64,000 nucleotides of DNA from Cyclina sinensis. Its lineage: Eukaryota > Mollusca > Bivalvia > Venerida > Veneridae. The notes beneath the pieces were generated by a model. The model saw only the letters and a program-made list of their open reading frames with translations. It searched no databases and was not told where the DNA came from. Within the stretch, counting starts at the first letter, position 1. Every line of letters begins with the position of its first letter. The position numbers and the translations under genes were made by a program. Shown here piece after piece: positions 1 to 12,359 of the stretch. The stretch spans positions 17,203,530-17,267,529 of the forward strand of contig JAAONU010000016.1 in the NCBI GenBank assembly GCA_012932295.1. The letters run 5' to 3'.

Positions 1-953
1 TGCCCTGGGGGTCACTTTATTTACATAGAGTTATATAGGGAAAAATTTAAAAATCTATTTGTCAGAAACCGCAAGGCCTGGAGCTTAGATAATTGGTATG
101 AGGCATCATCTAGTGGACCTCTACAAAGTTTGTTCAGATTATGACCCTGGGGTGAGAACTGGCCCCGCCCTGGGGGTCACTTGATTTACATAGAGTTATA
201 TAGGGAAAACTTTAAAAATCTTCTTGTCAGAAACCACAAGGCATGGAGCTTAGATATTTGGTGTGTAGCATTGTCTGGTAGACCTCTACCAAGATTGTTC
301 AAATCATGGCCCCTGGGTCAAAATTGGCTCTGACCAAGCACATGTTTTACATAGAATTATATAGAAAATTCTTTAAAAATCTTCTTGTCAGAAACTGCAA
401 GGCCTGGAGCTTAGATATTTGGTATGAGGCATCATCTAATGGACGTCTATAAAGATTGTTAAAATTGTGACCCTGGGGTCAGAACTGGCCCCGCCCAGGG
501 CTTATTTGGTTTACATAGAGTTATATACATGTAGGGAAAACTTTAAAAATCTTCTTGTAAGAAACTACAAGGCGTTGAGCTTAGATATTTGGTGTGTAGC
601 ATTGTCTGGTAGACCTCTACCAAGATTGTTCAAATCATGGCCCTGTGGTCAAAACTGGCCCCGCCCAAGAGGTCACATGTTTTACATAGAGTTATTTGGC
701 AAAAAACTTTTGAAATCTTCTTTTCACAAACTGCAAGTCTTTGAGCTTAGATATTTGGTAGTATGCACGGTGACCACAGTGGGGTCATCCCCTCTCCCGT
801 GGGGGTCACCCCCCTCCCCCCCTCAGCCCAAAAATACTCATTTTCTTAACTTTTTCGCTATGGCAATAAAATTGGACCATCCGACTTTTTTCAAGATGAT
901 TTCAAAAACATTATTCCTTGACCTATATTTTTGACCTAGTGACCTACTTTTTT
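1..953. repeat. Interrupted outer repeat module, left part
   Basis: About five diverged units of roughly 170 bp (cue: TTGTTCAAATCATGGCCCC, then a CCCCGCCC block, then TTTACATAGAGTTATATAGG). A C-rich patch lies at 776-830 and one unit of a different type (TATGGCAAT, TTGGACC) at 850-950. The same second unit type resumes at 3122, so this looks like the left half of a module split by the element at 954-3121. The open frame at 467-934 is a repeat reading, not a gene. Confidence 0.6.
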
Positions 954-3121
954 AGCTCACCTGAGCACAAAGTGCTCAGGGTGAGCTTTTCTGATCGGTC
1001 TTTGTCCGTCGTCCGTCAGTCCGTCCGTCCGTCCGTCGTCAACTTTTCATTCAAACGACATCTCCTCTGAAACCAATGGGGCAAATTTAATGAAACTTGC
1101 CTGGGATGTTCCTTGCATGAAGCTCTACCAAGATTGTTAAAATTGATCTGGTCCATTGCATTTCTGGTTCACTGGAGCTAAAAATAGATTTTATAAGTTG
1201 GATCTTTTAAAATCTTCTTCTCCGAAACCACAAGGCCTGGAGCTTTGATATTTGGTATGAAGCATCATCTAGTGGACCTCTACCAAGTTTGTTCAAATTA
1301 TGTCCCTGGGGACAAAACTGACCCCACCCCAGGGGTCAGTTGATTTTACATATAGTTATATAGGGAAAACTTGAAAATCATCTTGTCAGAAACCACAAGG
1401 CCTAGAGTTAAGATATTTGGTATGTAGCATTGTCTAGTGGAACTCTACCAAGTTTGTTCAAATCATGGCCTCTGGGTCAAAAATGGCCCCGCCCCAGGGG
1501 CCACTACTTTTACATAGAGTTATATAGGAAAATCTTAAAAAATCTTCTTGTCAGAAACCGTAAGTTATAGAGCTTAGATATTTGGTGTGTAGCATTGTCT
1601 AGTGGACCTCTACCAAGTTTGTTCAAATCCTGGCCTCTGGGTCAAAAATGACCCCGCCCCAGGGGCCACTAGTTTTACATAGAGTTATATAGGAAAATCT
1701 TAAAAAATCTTCTTGTCAGAAACCGTAAGTTATAGAGCTTAGATATTTGGTGGGTAGCAATGTCTAGTGGACCTCTACCAAGTTTGTTCAAATCCTGGCC
1801 TCTGGGTCAAAAATGACGCCGCCCCAGGGGCCACTAGTTTTACATAGAGTTATATAGGAAAATCTTAAAAAATCTTCTTGTCAGAAACCGTATGTTACAG
1901 AGCTTAGATATTTGGTGGGTAGCATTGTCTAGTGGACGTCTACCAAGTTTGTTCAAATCCTGTCCTCTGGGTCAAAAATGGCCCCGCCCCAGGGGCCACT
2001 AGTTTGACATAGAGTTATATAGGAAAATCTTAAAAAATCTTCTTGTCAGAAACCGTAAGGTATAGAGCTTAGATATTTGGTGTGTAGCATTGTCTAGTGG
2101 ACCTCTACCAAGTTTGTTCAAATCCTGGCCTCTGGGTCAAAAATGACCCCGCCCCAGGGGCCACTAGTTTTACATAGAGTTATATAGGAAAATCTTAAAA
2201 AATCTTCTTGTCAGAAACCGTAAGTTATAGAGCTTAGATATTTGGTGTGTAGCATTGTCTAGTGGACCTCTACCAAGTTTGTTCAAATCCTGGCCTCTGG
2301 GTCAAAAATGACCCCGCCCCAGGGGCCACTAGTTTTACATAGAGTTATATAGGAAAATCTTAAAAAAATCTTCTTGTCAGAAACCATAAGTTATAGAGCT
2401 TAGATATTTGGTGTGTAGCATTGTCTAGTAGACATCTACCAAGTTTGTTCAAATCCTGGCCTCTGGGTCAAAAATGGCCCCGCCCCGGGGGTCACTTGTT
2501 TTACATAGAGTTATATAGTAAAAACTAAAAAATCTTCTTGTCAGAAACAAGAAGGCCTACAGTTAAGATATTTGGTATGTAGCATTGTCTAGTGGACCTC
2601 TACCAAGTTTGTTAGAAAAATTTCCCTGGGGTCACTATTGGCACCGCCTGAGGGGTCACAAGTTTTAAATAACAATATAGAAGAAAATCTTTAAAAATCT
2701 TCTTGTCTGAAACCACAAGACCTAGAATTTTAAAATTTGGCATGAAGCAAGCTTTATCAAGCTTTTTCAAATTATTGGATTAGGTTAAAGGTCACGGAGG
2801 CTAAAAGTAGATTTATCTACTGTACCTCATAGAGCCTTCATTTATAGACCAATATCTTTGATATTCAGTATAGAGGTTCCTTGCATGGACCTCTACCCAT
2901 GGGTAGGGTTTGAGGTCACTGGGTCAAGGTCAAGGTCACCATAGCTTATAATAGATATTTCTACTTTCTGTCATAGAGCCTTTATTTATTGACTCATATT
3001 TTACATATTTGGTTTGTAGGCACTTACATATTTTCAATTAAAAAATGAAATACTGCTTAACAGCAAACCTACAGCCAAAGTACTCAGGTGAGCGATCCAG
3101 GGCCATCATGGCCCTCTTGTT
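954..3121 (+). mobile_element. Helentron-like non-autonomous element, copy 1
   Basis: It begins AGCTCACCTGAGCAC, forms a 5' hairpin with GTGCTCAGGGTGAGCT, then has a GTCCGTCC microsatellite. It ends with CTCAGGTGAGC (the inverted complement of the start) followed by the hairpin AGGGCCATCATGGCCCT and CTTGTT. Insertion is within a T run, inside an older repeat array. The layout of sub-terminal inverted repeats, microsatellite and 3' hairpin matches the described form of non-autonomous Helentrons. No Rep/helicase is encoded, so the class is inferred. Confidence 0.65.
1661..2485 (+). repeat. Homogeneous 165 bp tandem array
   Basis: The string AGGGGCCACTAG begins at 1661, 1826, 1991, 2156 and 2321, an exact 165 bp period with only scattered substitutions between units. 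Flanking units of the same family are much more diverged, so this block looks recently amplified inside copy 1. Confidence 0.85.
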
Positions 3122-4191
3122 ATTTATAGCTACAGCAATGAAATTTGGACAGTGTGCACAGTTTTTCGTTTCGATTTCATAAATGTCATGGCATGACCTG
3201 TATATTTGACCTACTGACATACTTTTTGTTTTTGGAGCTATGGCAATGAAATTTGGACCATGTGTACAGTTTTCTGTTCCAATTTCAAAAATGTCATCGC
3301 ATGACTTATTTTTTTGACCTACTGACCTACTTTTTGTTTCTGGAGCTATGGCAATGAAATTTGGACCATGTGTACAGTTTTTTGTTCCGATTTCAAAAAC
3401 GTCATTGCATGACCTATATTTATAGTTTTTCGTTTCAATTTCAAAAATGTCATCACATGACCTATATTTTTGACCTACTTACCTACTTTTTGTTTCTGGA
3501 GCTATGGCAATGAAATTTGGACCATTTGTACAGTTTTTTGTTTCGATTTCAAAAATGTAATTGCATGACCTAAATTTTTGACCTACTAACCTACTTTTTG
3601 TTTTTGGAGCTATGGCAATGAAATTTGGACCATGTGTACAGTTTTCTGTTCCAATTTCAAAAATGTCATCGCATGACTTATATTTTTGACCTGCTGACCT
3701 ACTTTTTGTTTCTAGAGCTATGGCAATGAAATTTGGAACATGTGTACAGTTTTCTGTTCCGATTTCAAAAAAGTCATTGCATGACCTATATTTTGACCTA
3801 CTGACCTACTTTTTTGTTTTTGGAGCTATTGCAATGAAATTTGGACCATATGCACAGTTTTTTGTTCCGATTTCAAAAACATCATTGCATGACCTATATT
3901 TTTGACCTACTTTTTGTTTTAAAGCTACAGTAAATTTTCCCAGCATGGATCCTTTATTCCATGGGTAGGGTTTGAGGTCACTGGGTTAAGGTCAAGGTCA
4001 CCATAGCTTATGATTGATATTTCTACTTTTTGTCATAAAGGCTGTATTTATTGACTGATATTTTACATGTTTACATATTTATATTTACATTACTTACATA
4101 TTTTCAATTAAAACATGAAATACTGCTTGACAGCAAACCTACAGCCAAAATACTCAGGTGATGGATCTAGGGCCATCATGGCCCTCTTGTT
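3122..4191. repeat. Outer module, right part (about 108 bp units) with 3' hairpin end
   Basis: Six to seven units of about 108 bp with the cue GGAGCTATGGCAATGAAATT and GACCTACTGACCTACTTTTT. They are followed by the family 3' end (TACTCAGGTGATGG, then the AGGGCCATCATGGCCCT hairpin and CTTGTT at about 4190). This is the continuation of the module interrupted at 953. Confidence 0.65.
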
Positions 4192-4258
4192 CTTTATGTC
4201 CATGTCTCAAAAAAGTGTCAAAGATATTCCCCCCCCCCCTGCCCTTTTTCTTTTTTTT

Positions 4259-6367
4259 TGCTCACCTGATGTGTCACATGTTTTACACAGAGTTATAATG
4301 AAAAAGTTTTAAAAATATTCTTGTCAGAAACCACAAGGCCTAGAGTTTAGTTTAGTTTAGTGGAGTTTCTATAAAGTTTGTTCAAATCATGCCCCTGGGG
4401 TCAAATTTGGCCCCGCCCCAGGGGTCAATTGATTTTACATAGGCTTATATAGGAAAATTTTAAAAATCTTCTTGTTAGAGACCACAAGGCCTGGAGTTTA
4501 GATGTTTGGTTTGCAGCATTGTCCAGTAAACCTTTACCAAGTTTGTTCAAATCATGACTCCTGGGTCAAAAATGGCTCAGCCACAGGGGTTACATATTTT
4601 ACGTAAAGTTATATAGGAAAAACTTTAAAAAATCTTCTTGTCAGAAACCGCAAGGCCTAGAGTTTAGATATTTGGTGTGCAGCATTGTCCAGTGGACCTC
4701 TACTAAGTTTGTTCAAGTCATGGCTCCTGTTTCAGAAATGACTCCACCCCAGGGGTCAGTTGATTTTACATAGATTTATATAGGGAAAACTTAAAAATCT
4801 TCTTGTCAGAAACGGCGAGGCCTAGAGTTCAGATATTTGTTGTGCGGCATTGTCCGGTGGACCTTTACCAAGTTTGTTCAAATCATAGCTCCTGGGTCAA
4901 AAATGGCCCCGCACCAGGGGTCACATGTTTTACATAGAGTTATATAGGAAAACTTTAAAAAATCTTCTTAACAGAAACCGCTAGGCCTAGAGTTTAGATA
5001 TTTGGTGTGCAGCATTGTCCAGTGAACCTTTACCAAGTTTGTTCAAATCATGGCCCCTGGATCAAAATGACCCCGCCCCAGGGGTCACATGTTTTCAATA
5101 GAGTTATATAGGAAAAACTTTAAAAATTCTTCTTGTCAGAAACCGCAAGGCCTAGAGTTTAGATATTTGGTGTGTAGCATTGTCCAGTGGACCTCTACTA
5201 AGTTTGTTCAAATCATAGTCACTGGGTCAAAATAGGCCACTTGGGGTCACTTGTTTACAAAGAGTTATAAAGGAAAAAGTTTAAGAAGTTTTCACATCAT
5301 ACACCAAAGGCGTAGAGCTTAGATATTTTGTATGTAGCATTGTCAAGAGTACCTCTTCCAAGTTTGTTCAAATCATGACCCCTGGGTCAAAAATGGCCCT
5401 GCCCGAGTGGTCACATGTTTTACATAGAGTTATATAGGAAAAACTTTAAAAAAATTATTTTTTTAGATACCACAAGGCCTAGCGTTAAGATATTTGGTGT
5501 ACAGCATTGTCTACTAGACCTCTACCAAGTTTGTTCAAATCATAGCCCCTGGGTCAAAAATGGCCCCGCCCCAGGGGTTACATGTTTTATATATAGTTAT
5601 ATAGGAAAAGCTTTAAAAATCTTCTTGTCAGAAACCACAAGGCCTAGAGTTTAGATATTTGGTGTGCAGCATTGTCTAGTGGACCTCTACCAAGTTTGTT
5701 CAAATCATGACCCTGGGATCAAAACTGGCCCCACCCGGGGGTCATTTGATTTTACACAAGGATTTATATAGGGAAAACTTTAAAAATCTGCTGCTCTGAA
5801 ACACCAAGGGCTATACCTTCATTTGTTCATTGTTATGTCCCCCCCCAACCCCGCCCTTCTGATGGAGGCATATTGTTTTTGCCTTGTCCATGGGTGTCTG
5901 TTTGTCTGTCTGTCTTTCACACTTCGTTTCCTTTCAATAACTTGAGTACCAGTTGACCTAAAGCCTTCAAACTTCACAGGGTTATTGCCCTTATTAAGTA
6001 CAAAAAATCCCTTTTGTGTTTTGGGTCAGTAGGTCAAAGCTCAAGGTCCGAGGGGCCTCTAGAGTGAAAACCGTTTGCACTCAATAACGGGATTACCATT
6101 TCACCCAGAGCCTACAAACTTCATAGGGTAGTTATATTAGAAGAACCCTATTGTTTTTGGGGTCTGTAGGTCAAAGGTCAGCTAGAGTCAGAGGGACCTG
6201 TAGAGTAAAACTATTTCTGCTACGAAATTTGAGTACCATTACAACTGGAGTCTTCAAACTTATTGCAAACTTATTCAAACTTGCATCCATAAAAACCAAT
6301 AATGATATTTGCAACATGAGCAATGAGACGCAGGTGAGGGATTTAGGGCCATCATGGCCCTCTTGTT
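4259..6367 (+). mobile_element. Helentron-like element with diverged 5' end
   Basis: It starts GCTCACCTGATGTG after a T run and carries about nine 165-170 bp units (4270-5800). It then switches to a TTCAAACTTCATAGGG type of unit (5850-6290) and ends in CAGGTGAGGGATTTAGGGCC with the 3' hairpin and CTCTTGTT at 6367. The 5' hairpin is degenerate. The 67 bases before it (4192-4258) resemble 14735-14776, a fragment of another repeat. Confidence 0.55.
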
Positions 6368-6403
6368 TTGGGTACTTGACTCGCCATCTACCCTCAACCC
6401 CCT

Positions 6404-6437
<34 letters not shown>

Positions 6438-6600
6438 ACCTCCCCGCCCTCCCCCCCTCAAACCAGTCATTCCATCCCCCGGGCCTAATTTTTTTTTTTT
6501 AATATATAGGTACTTGACTCCCCATCCAAGCCCCAAACTAATCACCCCCAACCCCACCCCCTGGGCCCAATTTATTTTTTTAAGCTATTGTGATCTCAGT
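6368..6600 (+). repeat. C-rich/T-rich tandem units
   Basis: Two units of the form GGTACTTGACTCCCCATCC, C-rich block, GGGCCCAATTT, T-run. The same unit recurs at 14940-15230. The proline-rich and glycine-rich frames here come from the homopolymer and are not genes. Confidence 0.7.
6405..6437 (+). repeat. Poly(C) run of 33 bases
   Basis: Uninterrupted C homopolymer followed by more C-rich sequence. The opposite strand is poly(G). Its exact length may be unreliable in an assembly. Confidence 0.9.
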
Positions 6601-8970
6601 TTCTCTGTCCTGGTGTGTTAGTTCATCAACATTTTCCTTTAAACAACATCTCCTCCTAAACCACTGGGCAAAAGTTGATGAAACTTGTCAGGGGTGTTCC
6701 TTGTATGAAGGTCTTCCAAAGGTGTTCAAAGATATCAATTCCATGAAGAACTCTGGTTGCTATGGCAAATGAAAGGAAAAACTTTGAAAATCTTCTTGTC
6801 TGAAACCACAAGGCCTAGAACTTAGATATTTGGTTTGTAGCATCCTCTAGTAGGCCTCTACAAAAATTGTTCAAGTTATTCCCCTAGGGTCAAAAATTGG
6901 CCCCGCCCCAGGGGTCTCTGGATTTAACATAGACTTGGAAAACTTTAAAAATCTTCTTGTCAGAAACCACAGGGCCTAGAGTTAAGATATTTGCTGTGCA
7001 GCATTGTCCAGTAGACCTTTACCAAGTTTGTTCAAATCATGGCTCCTGGGTCAAAAATAGCCCTGCCCCAGGGGTAACATGTTTTACATAGACTTATATA
7101 GGAAAAACTTAAAAAATCTTCTTGTCAAAACCGATAGGCCTAGAGTTTAGATATTTGGTGTGCAGCATTGTCCAGTTGACCTCGACCAAGTTTGTTCAAA
7201 CTATAGCCCCTGGGAAAAAAAATGGCCCCGCCCCAAGGGTCACATATTTTACATAGAGTTATATAGGAAAAACTTTAAAAAAATCTTCTTGTCAGAAACG
7301 GCGAGGCCTAGAGTTTAGATATTTGGTGTGCAGCATTGTCCAGTGGACCTTCACCAAGTTTGTTCAAATCATGGCTCCTGGGTCTGAAATGGCCCTGCCC
7401 CAGGGGTCACATGTTTTACATAGACTTATATAGGAAAAACTTGAATAAATCTTCTTGTACGAAACCGCAAGGCTTCTAATTTGAGTTTAGATATTTGATG
7501 TGCAGCATTGTCCAGTGGACCTCTACCAAGTTTGTTCAAATCATAGCCCGTGGATCAAAATGGCCCCGCCCGAGGGGTCACATGTTTTACATAGAGTTAT
7601 ATAGGAAAAACTTTAAAAAATCTTCTTGTCAGAAACCGTAAGGCCTAGAGTTTAGATATTTGGTGTGCAGCATTGTCTAGTGGACCTTTACCAAGTTTGT
7701 TCAAATCATGGCTCCTGGGTAAAAAATGGCCATGCCTCAGGGGTCACATATTCTACATAGAGTTATATAGGAAAAACTTTTAAAAATCTTCTTGTCAGAA
7801 ACCACAAGGGCCTAGAGTTTAGATATTTGGTATGAAGCATTGTCTAGTGGACCTCTACTAAGTTTGTTCAAATCATAGCCACTGGGTCTAAATAGGCCCG
7901 GCCCCAGGGGTCACATGTTTTACATAGAATTATATAAGAAAAGTTTAAAAATTCTTAACATCAGAAACCAAAAGGCATAGAGCTTAGATATTTATTGGGT
8001 GATTGCCCTTATTGAGCAGAAAAATTCTATTGGTTTTGAGGTCAGTAGGTCAAAGGTCAAGGTCACAGGGGCCCAAAGTGTGTAAACCGTTTCTGCTCAA
8101 TAATTGGAGTTCTATTTCATCCAGAGCCTTCAAGCTTCATAGGGTGATTGCCCTTACTGAGTAAAAGGGGACATAAATTATAGGTGTTACTTGTGGTGTC
8201 TGCGTCAGCAGCGGTGTCGGTGGCATCCCATTTTGCTTGTCGGGGGCTTAACTACTGGAATTATCAATTTGCAAATTCATAGGTAAATACATCTCATTGT
8301 GGGGAGGTGCAGTGCTCAAGAACCATAACTCTTCTTCTCAAAATTTTTGAGTTATTCCCAGTTTTAATTTTTCATACTTAAGTCTTGTCCAGAGCATAAC
8401 TCAAAAGGTTTTGAAGTTGTAAACTTTAAACTTCATAGTTGAATAGATCTCACTGTGGAGAGGTGCAGTGCCTAAGAACCATAACACTCTTTTGCATAGT
8501 TTTTGAGTGATTGCCCTTTGTAATTTTTTATACTTAATTCTTGTCTGGGTCATAATTCGAAAGATATCGAAGATCTCAACTTGAAACTTCATAGGTAAAT
8601 AGATCTCATTTGTTTGGAGGTGCAGTGCCCAAGATCCATAACACTATTTCTCACAATTTTTGAGTTATTGCCCTTTGTAATTTTTCATACTTAATTCTTG
8701 TCCGGGGCATAACTTGATAGGTATTAAAGATATTAACTCGAAACTTCATTGGTGAATATATCTCACTGTGGAATGGCGCAATGCCCAAGAATCATAACTC
8801 TTTTTCACATCATTTTTGAGTTATTGCCCCTTGAATTTTTTTAATACTAAATTCTTGTCGGGGGCATAACTCAAAAAGGTATTGTAGATATCAACTTGAA
8901 CCTTCATAGGTGAACAGAACCTCTTATGTGGATGTGCAGTGCCCAAGAACCATAACTCCCTTTCACATAT
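6601..8970. repeat. Mixed repeat arrays without clear element ends
   Basis: 6601-7990 holds eight 165-170 bp units of the CCCCGCCCC-AGGGGTCACA family, preceded by a degraded 5' segment (CAACATCTCCTCCTAAACC). 7990-8160 has two TTGCCCTTA-type units. 8165-8970 has about six units of 140-150 bp with the cue AGATCTCACTGTGGAGAGGTGCAGTGC. No coding support on either strand. Confidence 0.55.
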
Positions 8971-10670
8971 TATTATGCCCCCAAGTAAATAAGTAGTGAC
9001 AGAGTCAGCTTTTGTGATTGCCTTTTGTCTGTCATCTGTTTGTTCACAGTTTGTCACACTTTAGTGGTCACTTTTTTGCCTCGATTGTCATGAAACTTGG
9101 TTAGGGTGTTCTTGCACAAGTTAGAATATGGGTTATCTGGGATGAAAAACTAGGTCACATGGGCCAAAAATAGAAAAATCTTGTAAACATTCTAGAGGCT
9201 ACTTTTTTTGTCCAAATATGGAAATTTGTCAGAATGGTTGCTTTGATGATTTCTAGCTCAGGTTTGAATATGGGTTATCTGGGGTCAAAAACAAAGCCCA
9301 AATATAGAAAGCCCTTGTTAACACTCTAGAGGCTACTTTGTCAGTCCAAATATCTTTGAAATTTGTCAGAAGGGTTGTTTCAATGATTTCTAGCTCAGAT
9401 AAAAGTATCGATCATCTGGGGTCAAAAACTAGGTCACAGAGCTCCAATATGGAAAAACCTTGTAAACACTCAAGAGGTAATATTTTCAGTCCAAATATAC
9501 TGGAAATTGGTCAGAAAGGTTGTTTCAATAATTTCTAGCTTAAGTTTGAATATGGGTCATCTGGGATTAACAACTAGGTCACAGCGCCTAAATATGGGAA
9601 AACCTTGATAACACTCTAGAGGTTACATTTTCAGTCCAAATATCCTGGAAATTTGTCATAAAGGGTGGTTTGATGATATCTAGCTCAAGTTCGAATATGG
9701 GTCATCTAGGTCAAAAGCTAAGTAACAGAGCCCAAATATGGAAAAACCTTCTTAACACACCAGAGGTTACATTATCAGTCCAAATGACCTTGAAATTTGT
9801 CGGAAAGGTTGCTTTGATGATTTCTTGCTCAAGTTTAAATATGGGTCATGTGGGGTCAAAAACTAGGTCACAAAGCCAAATTATGGAAAAACGTTTTAAA
9901 CACTCTTGAGGCTACATTATCAGTCCAAATGACCTTGAAATTTGTCAGAAAGATTGCTTCGATGATTTGCTCAAGTTTGAATATGGGTCATCTGGGGTCA
10001 AAATCTAGGTCACAGGGCCCAAATATGGAAAAACCTTGTAAACATTCTAGAGGCTACATTTTCTGTCCAGATATCCTGGAAATTTGTCAGAAAGGTTACT
10101 TTGATAATTTCTAGCTCAGATTCCAATATGGGTCATCTAGGTTCTTAAACTAGGTCACAGAGCCCAAATATGGAAAAACCTTGTAAAGACTCTAGAGGCT
10201 ACATTTTTTGTCCAAATACATGTATCCTGGAAATTTGCCAGAAAGGTTGCTTTATATGATTTCTAGTTCATGTTTGGATATGGGTTGTCTAGGATCAAAA
10301 ACTATAGGTCACAGATCCCAAATATGGAAAATCTTTTTAACACTCTTGAGGTCACAATTTCAGTACAAATATCCTGGACATTTGTCAGATAGGTTGTTTC
10401 GATAATTTCTAGCTCAAGTTCAAATATGGGTTATGTAGGTTCAAAAACTAGGTCACAGAGCCCAATTATTGAAAAAAAAAACTTGTTAACACTCTAGAGG
10501 TAACATTTTCAGTCCAGATAACCTGTAAATTTGTTAGATAGGTTATTTCTATAGTTTCTAGGTCAAGTTTGAATTTGGGTCATCGGACGTCAATTCACCA
10601 GGTCCATAACAACTTTGTTTAAAGCAGTCATAATCAGGTGAGCGATATAGGGCCATCATGGCCTCTTGTT
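8971..10670. repeat. About 150 bp unit array ending in a family 3' hairpin
   Basis: About ten units with the cue AACTAGGTCACAGAGCCC and AACACTCTAGAGG. The stretch ends CAGGTGAGCGATATAGGGCC, hairpin, CTCTTGTT at 10670. The 5' hairpin start is not visible, so the copy is truncated or composite. Frames such as 9338-9538 and 9670-9909 simply read the unit repeatedly. Confidence 0.6.
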
Positions 10671-11657
10671 TCATCTTGTTTAACTGTCTGTCAGTCCATC
10701 ACTTAGTCTGTCCAAAAACTTTAACATTGGCAATAACTTTCTTATTAGTGTATGTAAGTGGATTTACTTCATACTTTGACACAACACCCCTTTGGACAAG
10801 ACCTTTCATCTGATCTATATTTATTTGACCTTGATCTCTGATTGACCTTTACCTTGAAGATCCAATTGTCTTAAAACTTTAACACCTTGTTAACACTCTA
10901 GAGGTTACATTTTCAGTCAAAATATCCCGGAAATTTGTCAGAAAGGTTGCTATGATGATATCTAGGTCAAGTTCAAGTATGGGTCATCTGGGGTCAAAAG
11001 CTAGGTCACAGAGCCCAAACATGGAAAAACCTTGTAAACACTCTAGAGGTAACATTTTCAGTCAAAATAACCTGGAAATCTATTAGAAAGTTTGTTTCAG
11101 TGAATTCTAGCTCAGATTTGAATATAGTTCATCTGGGGTCAAAAACTAGGTCATAGAGCCCAAAAATAGAAAAAACTTGTTAACATTATAGAGGTAACAT
11201 TTTCAGTTCAAATAACCTGGAAATCTGTCAGAAAAGTTGTTGTTTAAATGATTTCTAGCTCAGATTGGAATATAGTTCATCTGGGGTTAAAAACTAGGTC
11301 ACAGTGCCCAAAAATAGAAAAACATTTGTTTACACTCTAGAGGCTACTTTTCAGTCCAGTTATTCTGGAAATTTGTCAGAAAGGTTGTTTCAATGATTTT
11401 AGCTCAAGTTTGGATATAGGTCATATGGTATCAAAAACTAGGTCACAGAGCCCAAATGTGTAAAAACCTTTTTAACACTCCAGAGGATACATTTTCAGTC
11501 CAAATAACCTGGAAATTTGTCAGAAAGATTGTTTCAATAATTTTTAGGTCAAGTTCGAATATGGGTCATCTGGAGTCAATTAACCAGGTCCATAGCAATT
11601 TTGTTAAAAGCAGTCACACTCAGGTGAGCAATACAGGGCCATCATGGCCCTCTTGTT
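10671..11657. repeat. Second array of the same unit with 3' hairpin end
   Basis: 10671-10880 is a different degraded repeat rich in GACCTTGA. 10881-11600 repeats the AACTAGGTCACAGAGCCC unit about five times and ends CTCAGGTGAGCAATACAGGG, hairpin, CTCTTGTT at 11657. It abuts the first visible host exon after 69 bases. Confidence 0.6.
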
Positions 11658-11726
11658 TTACTCTCTTGTGTATGTTTGGGGAGCAGCCATCATTTCCAAC
11701 GATATCCTTGTTTTCATAAATTTCAG

Positions 11727-11754
11727 GTCTCACTGGAATGCCACTAGCTGGAAA
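11727..11754 (+). CDS. Candidate 28 bp micro-exon of the macro/RING gene
   Basis: The exon is bounded by TTCATAAATTTCAG and the strong donor GTGAGT. Read in the frame demanded by the next exon it gives LTGMPLAG and splices (phase 2) into K-E-N-H-V without a stop. It holds an ATG (11739) that could be the translation start, but the acceptor means at least a 5' untranslated exon lies further left. A 28-base exon is easy to see by chance, so it rests on the good splice sites and open frame only. Confidence 0.4.
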
Positions 11755-12176
11755 GTGAGTATTCTTTTGTTTGTGTTTAAGTTAAAGTTTTTGTTTGAGT
11801 TCTAAGATTTTGTTCTAAAAAAACATGACTGAAACAGGTGTTTTATGTAATTCTTGTACCAAATTTTTTTTTAAAGTGTTACATCATTCTTCTTCAAAGT
11901 CTGTTATTCCTTATAATATGATAAATCTGCTGATAAAAAACTATTTTCATTTTGAAGTTACAACAACAAATGCAGATCCCACACCCAATAGCAAGAGGTT
12001 ATTTTTGTATCGACACATTTCAAATAAGAAGCATTCAACCTCTATCTACTATTAAAGATGTTTTATTACTGTTTTAATTCCAGATATTCATTTTTAAGGT
12101 CTTAGTTTTTCCAAATACTGTATGTAGAGTACTATAGATGTTGTGTAACAATATTTGCTTTATCACATTATTGCAG

Positions 12177-12352
12177 AGAAAACCATGTCAAAAGCCTAGG
12201 AAGATACATTTTGGTATCAAATATACCAGGAGGTTATTCTTTTGCCAGCTTGAGTGAAAGATTATTGAGACCTGGTTTACCTGTTGGGTTTAAACGTCTG
12301 ATTTACCTTGATGGGAGCAAAGATGCTTTGATCATCTGTTTTACATCAGAAG
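12177..12352 (+). CDS. RRM-like exon of the macro/RING gene
   Basis: The exon lies between acceptor TTATTGCAG and donor GAAG|GTATTT and reads open for 58 codons in one frame only; the other two hit stops early. The peptide has an RRM-like outline: a first strand RYILVSNIPGG, a helix region SFASLSERLLRPG, a strand FKRLIYLD and a strand DALIICFTSE. RRM-like folds stand at the N-terminus of PARP14, PARP10 and DTX3L, the protein group to which the downstream macro and RING exons belong. It ends in phase 1, and exon 19320-19384 supplies the missing two bases. Assignment to an RRM is by pattern, not by a search. Confidence 0.6.
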
Positions 12353-12359
12353 GTATTTA

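Noticed and set aside
6151..6621. Proline-rich frame (+) and glycine-rich frame (-) of 128-156 codons
   Set aside because: Both are produced by the poly(C)/poly(G) tract and flanking repeat units; no start context, splice sites or conserved content.
8971..11657. Regular repeats resembling a CRISPR array
   Set aside because: Units are adjacent and diverged with no conserved short repeat and variable spacer pattern, and the DNA is from an animal.
9338..11719. Several + frames with a recurring peptide pattern (MEKPCKHSRG-like)
   Set aside because: They read the 150 bp tandem unit over and over. The unit has indels that break the frame between copies, so no protein is maintained.
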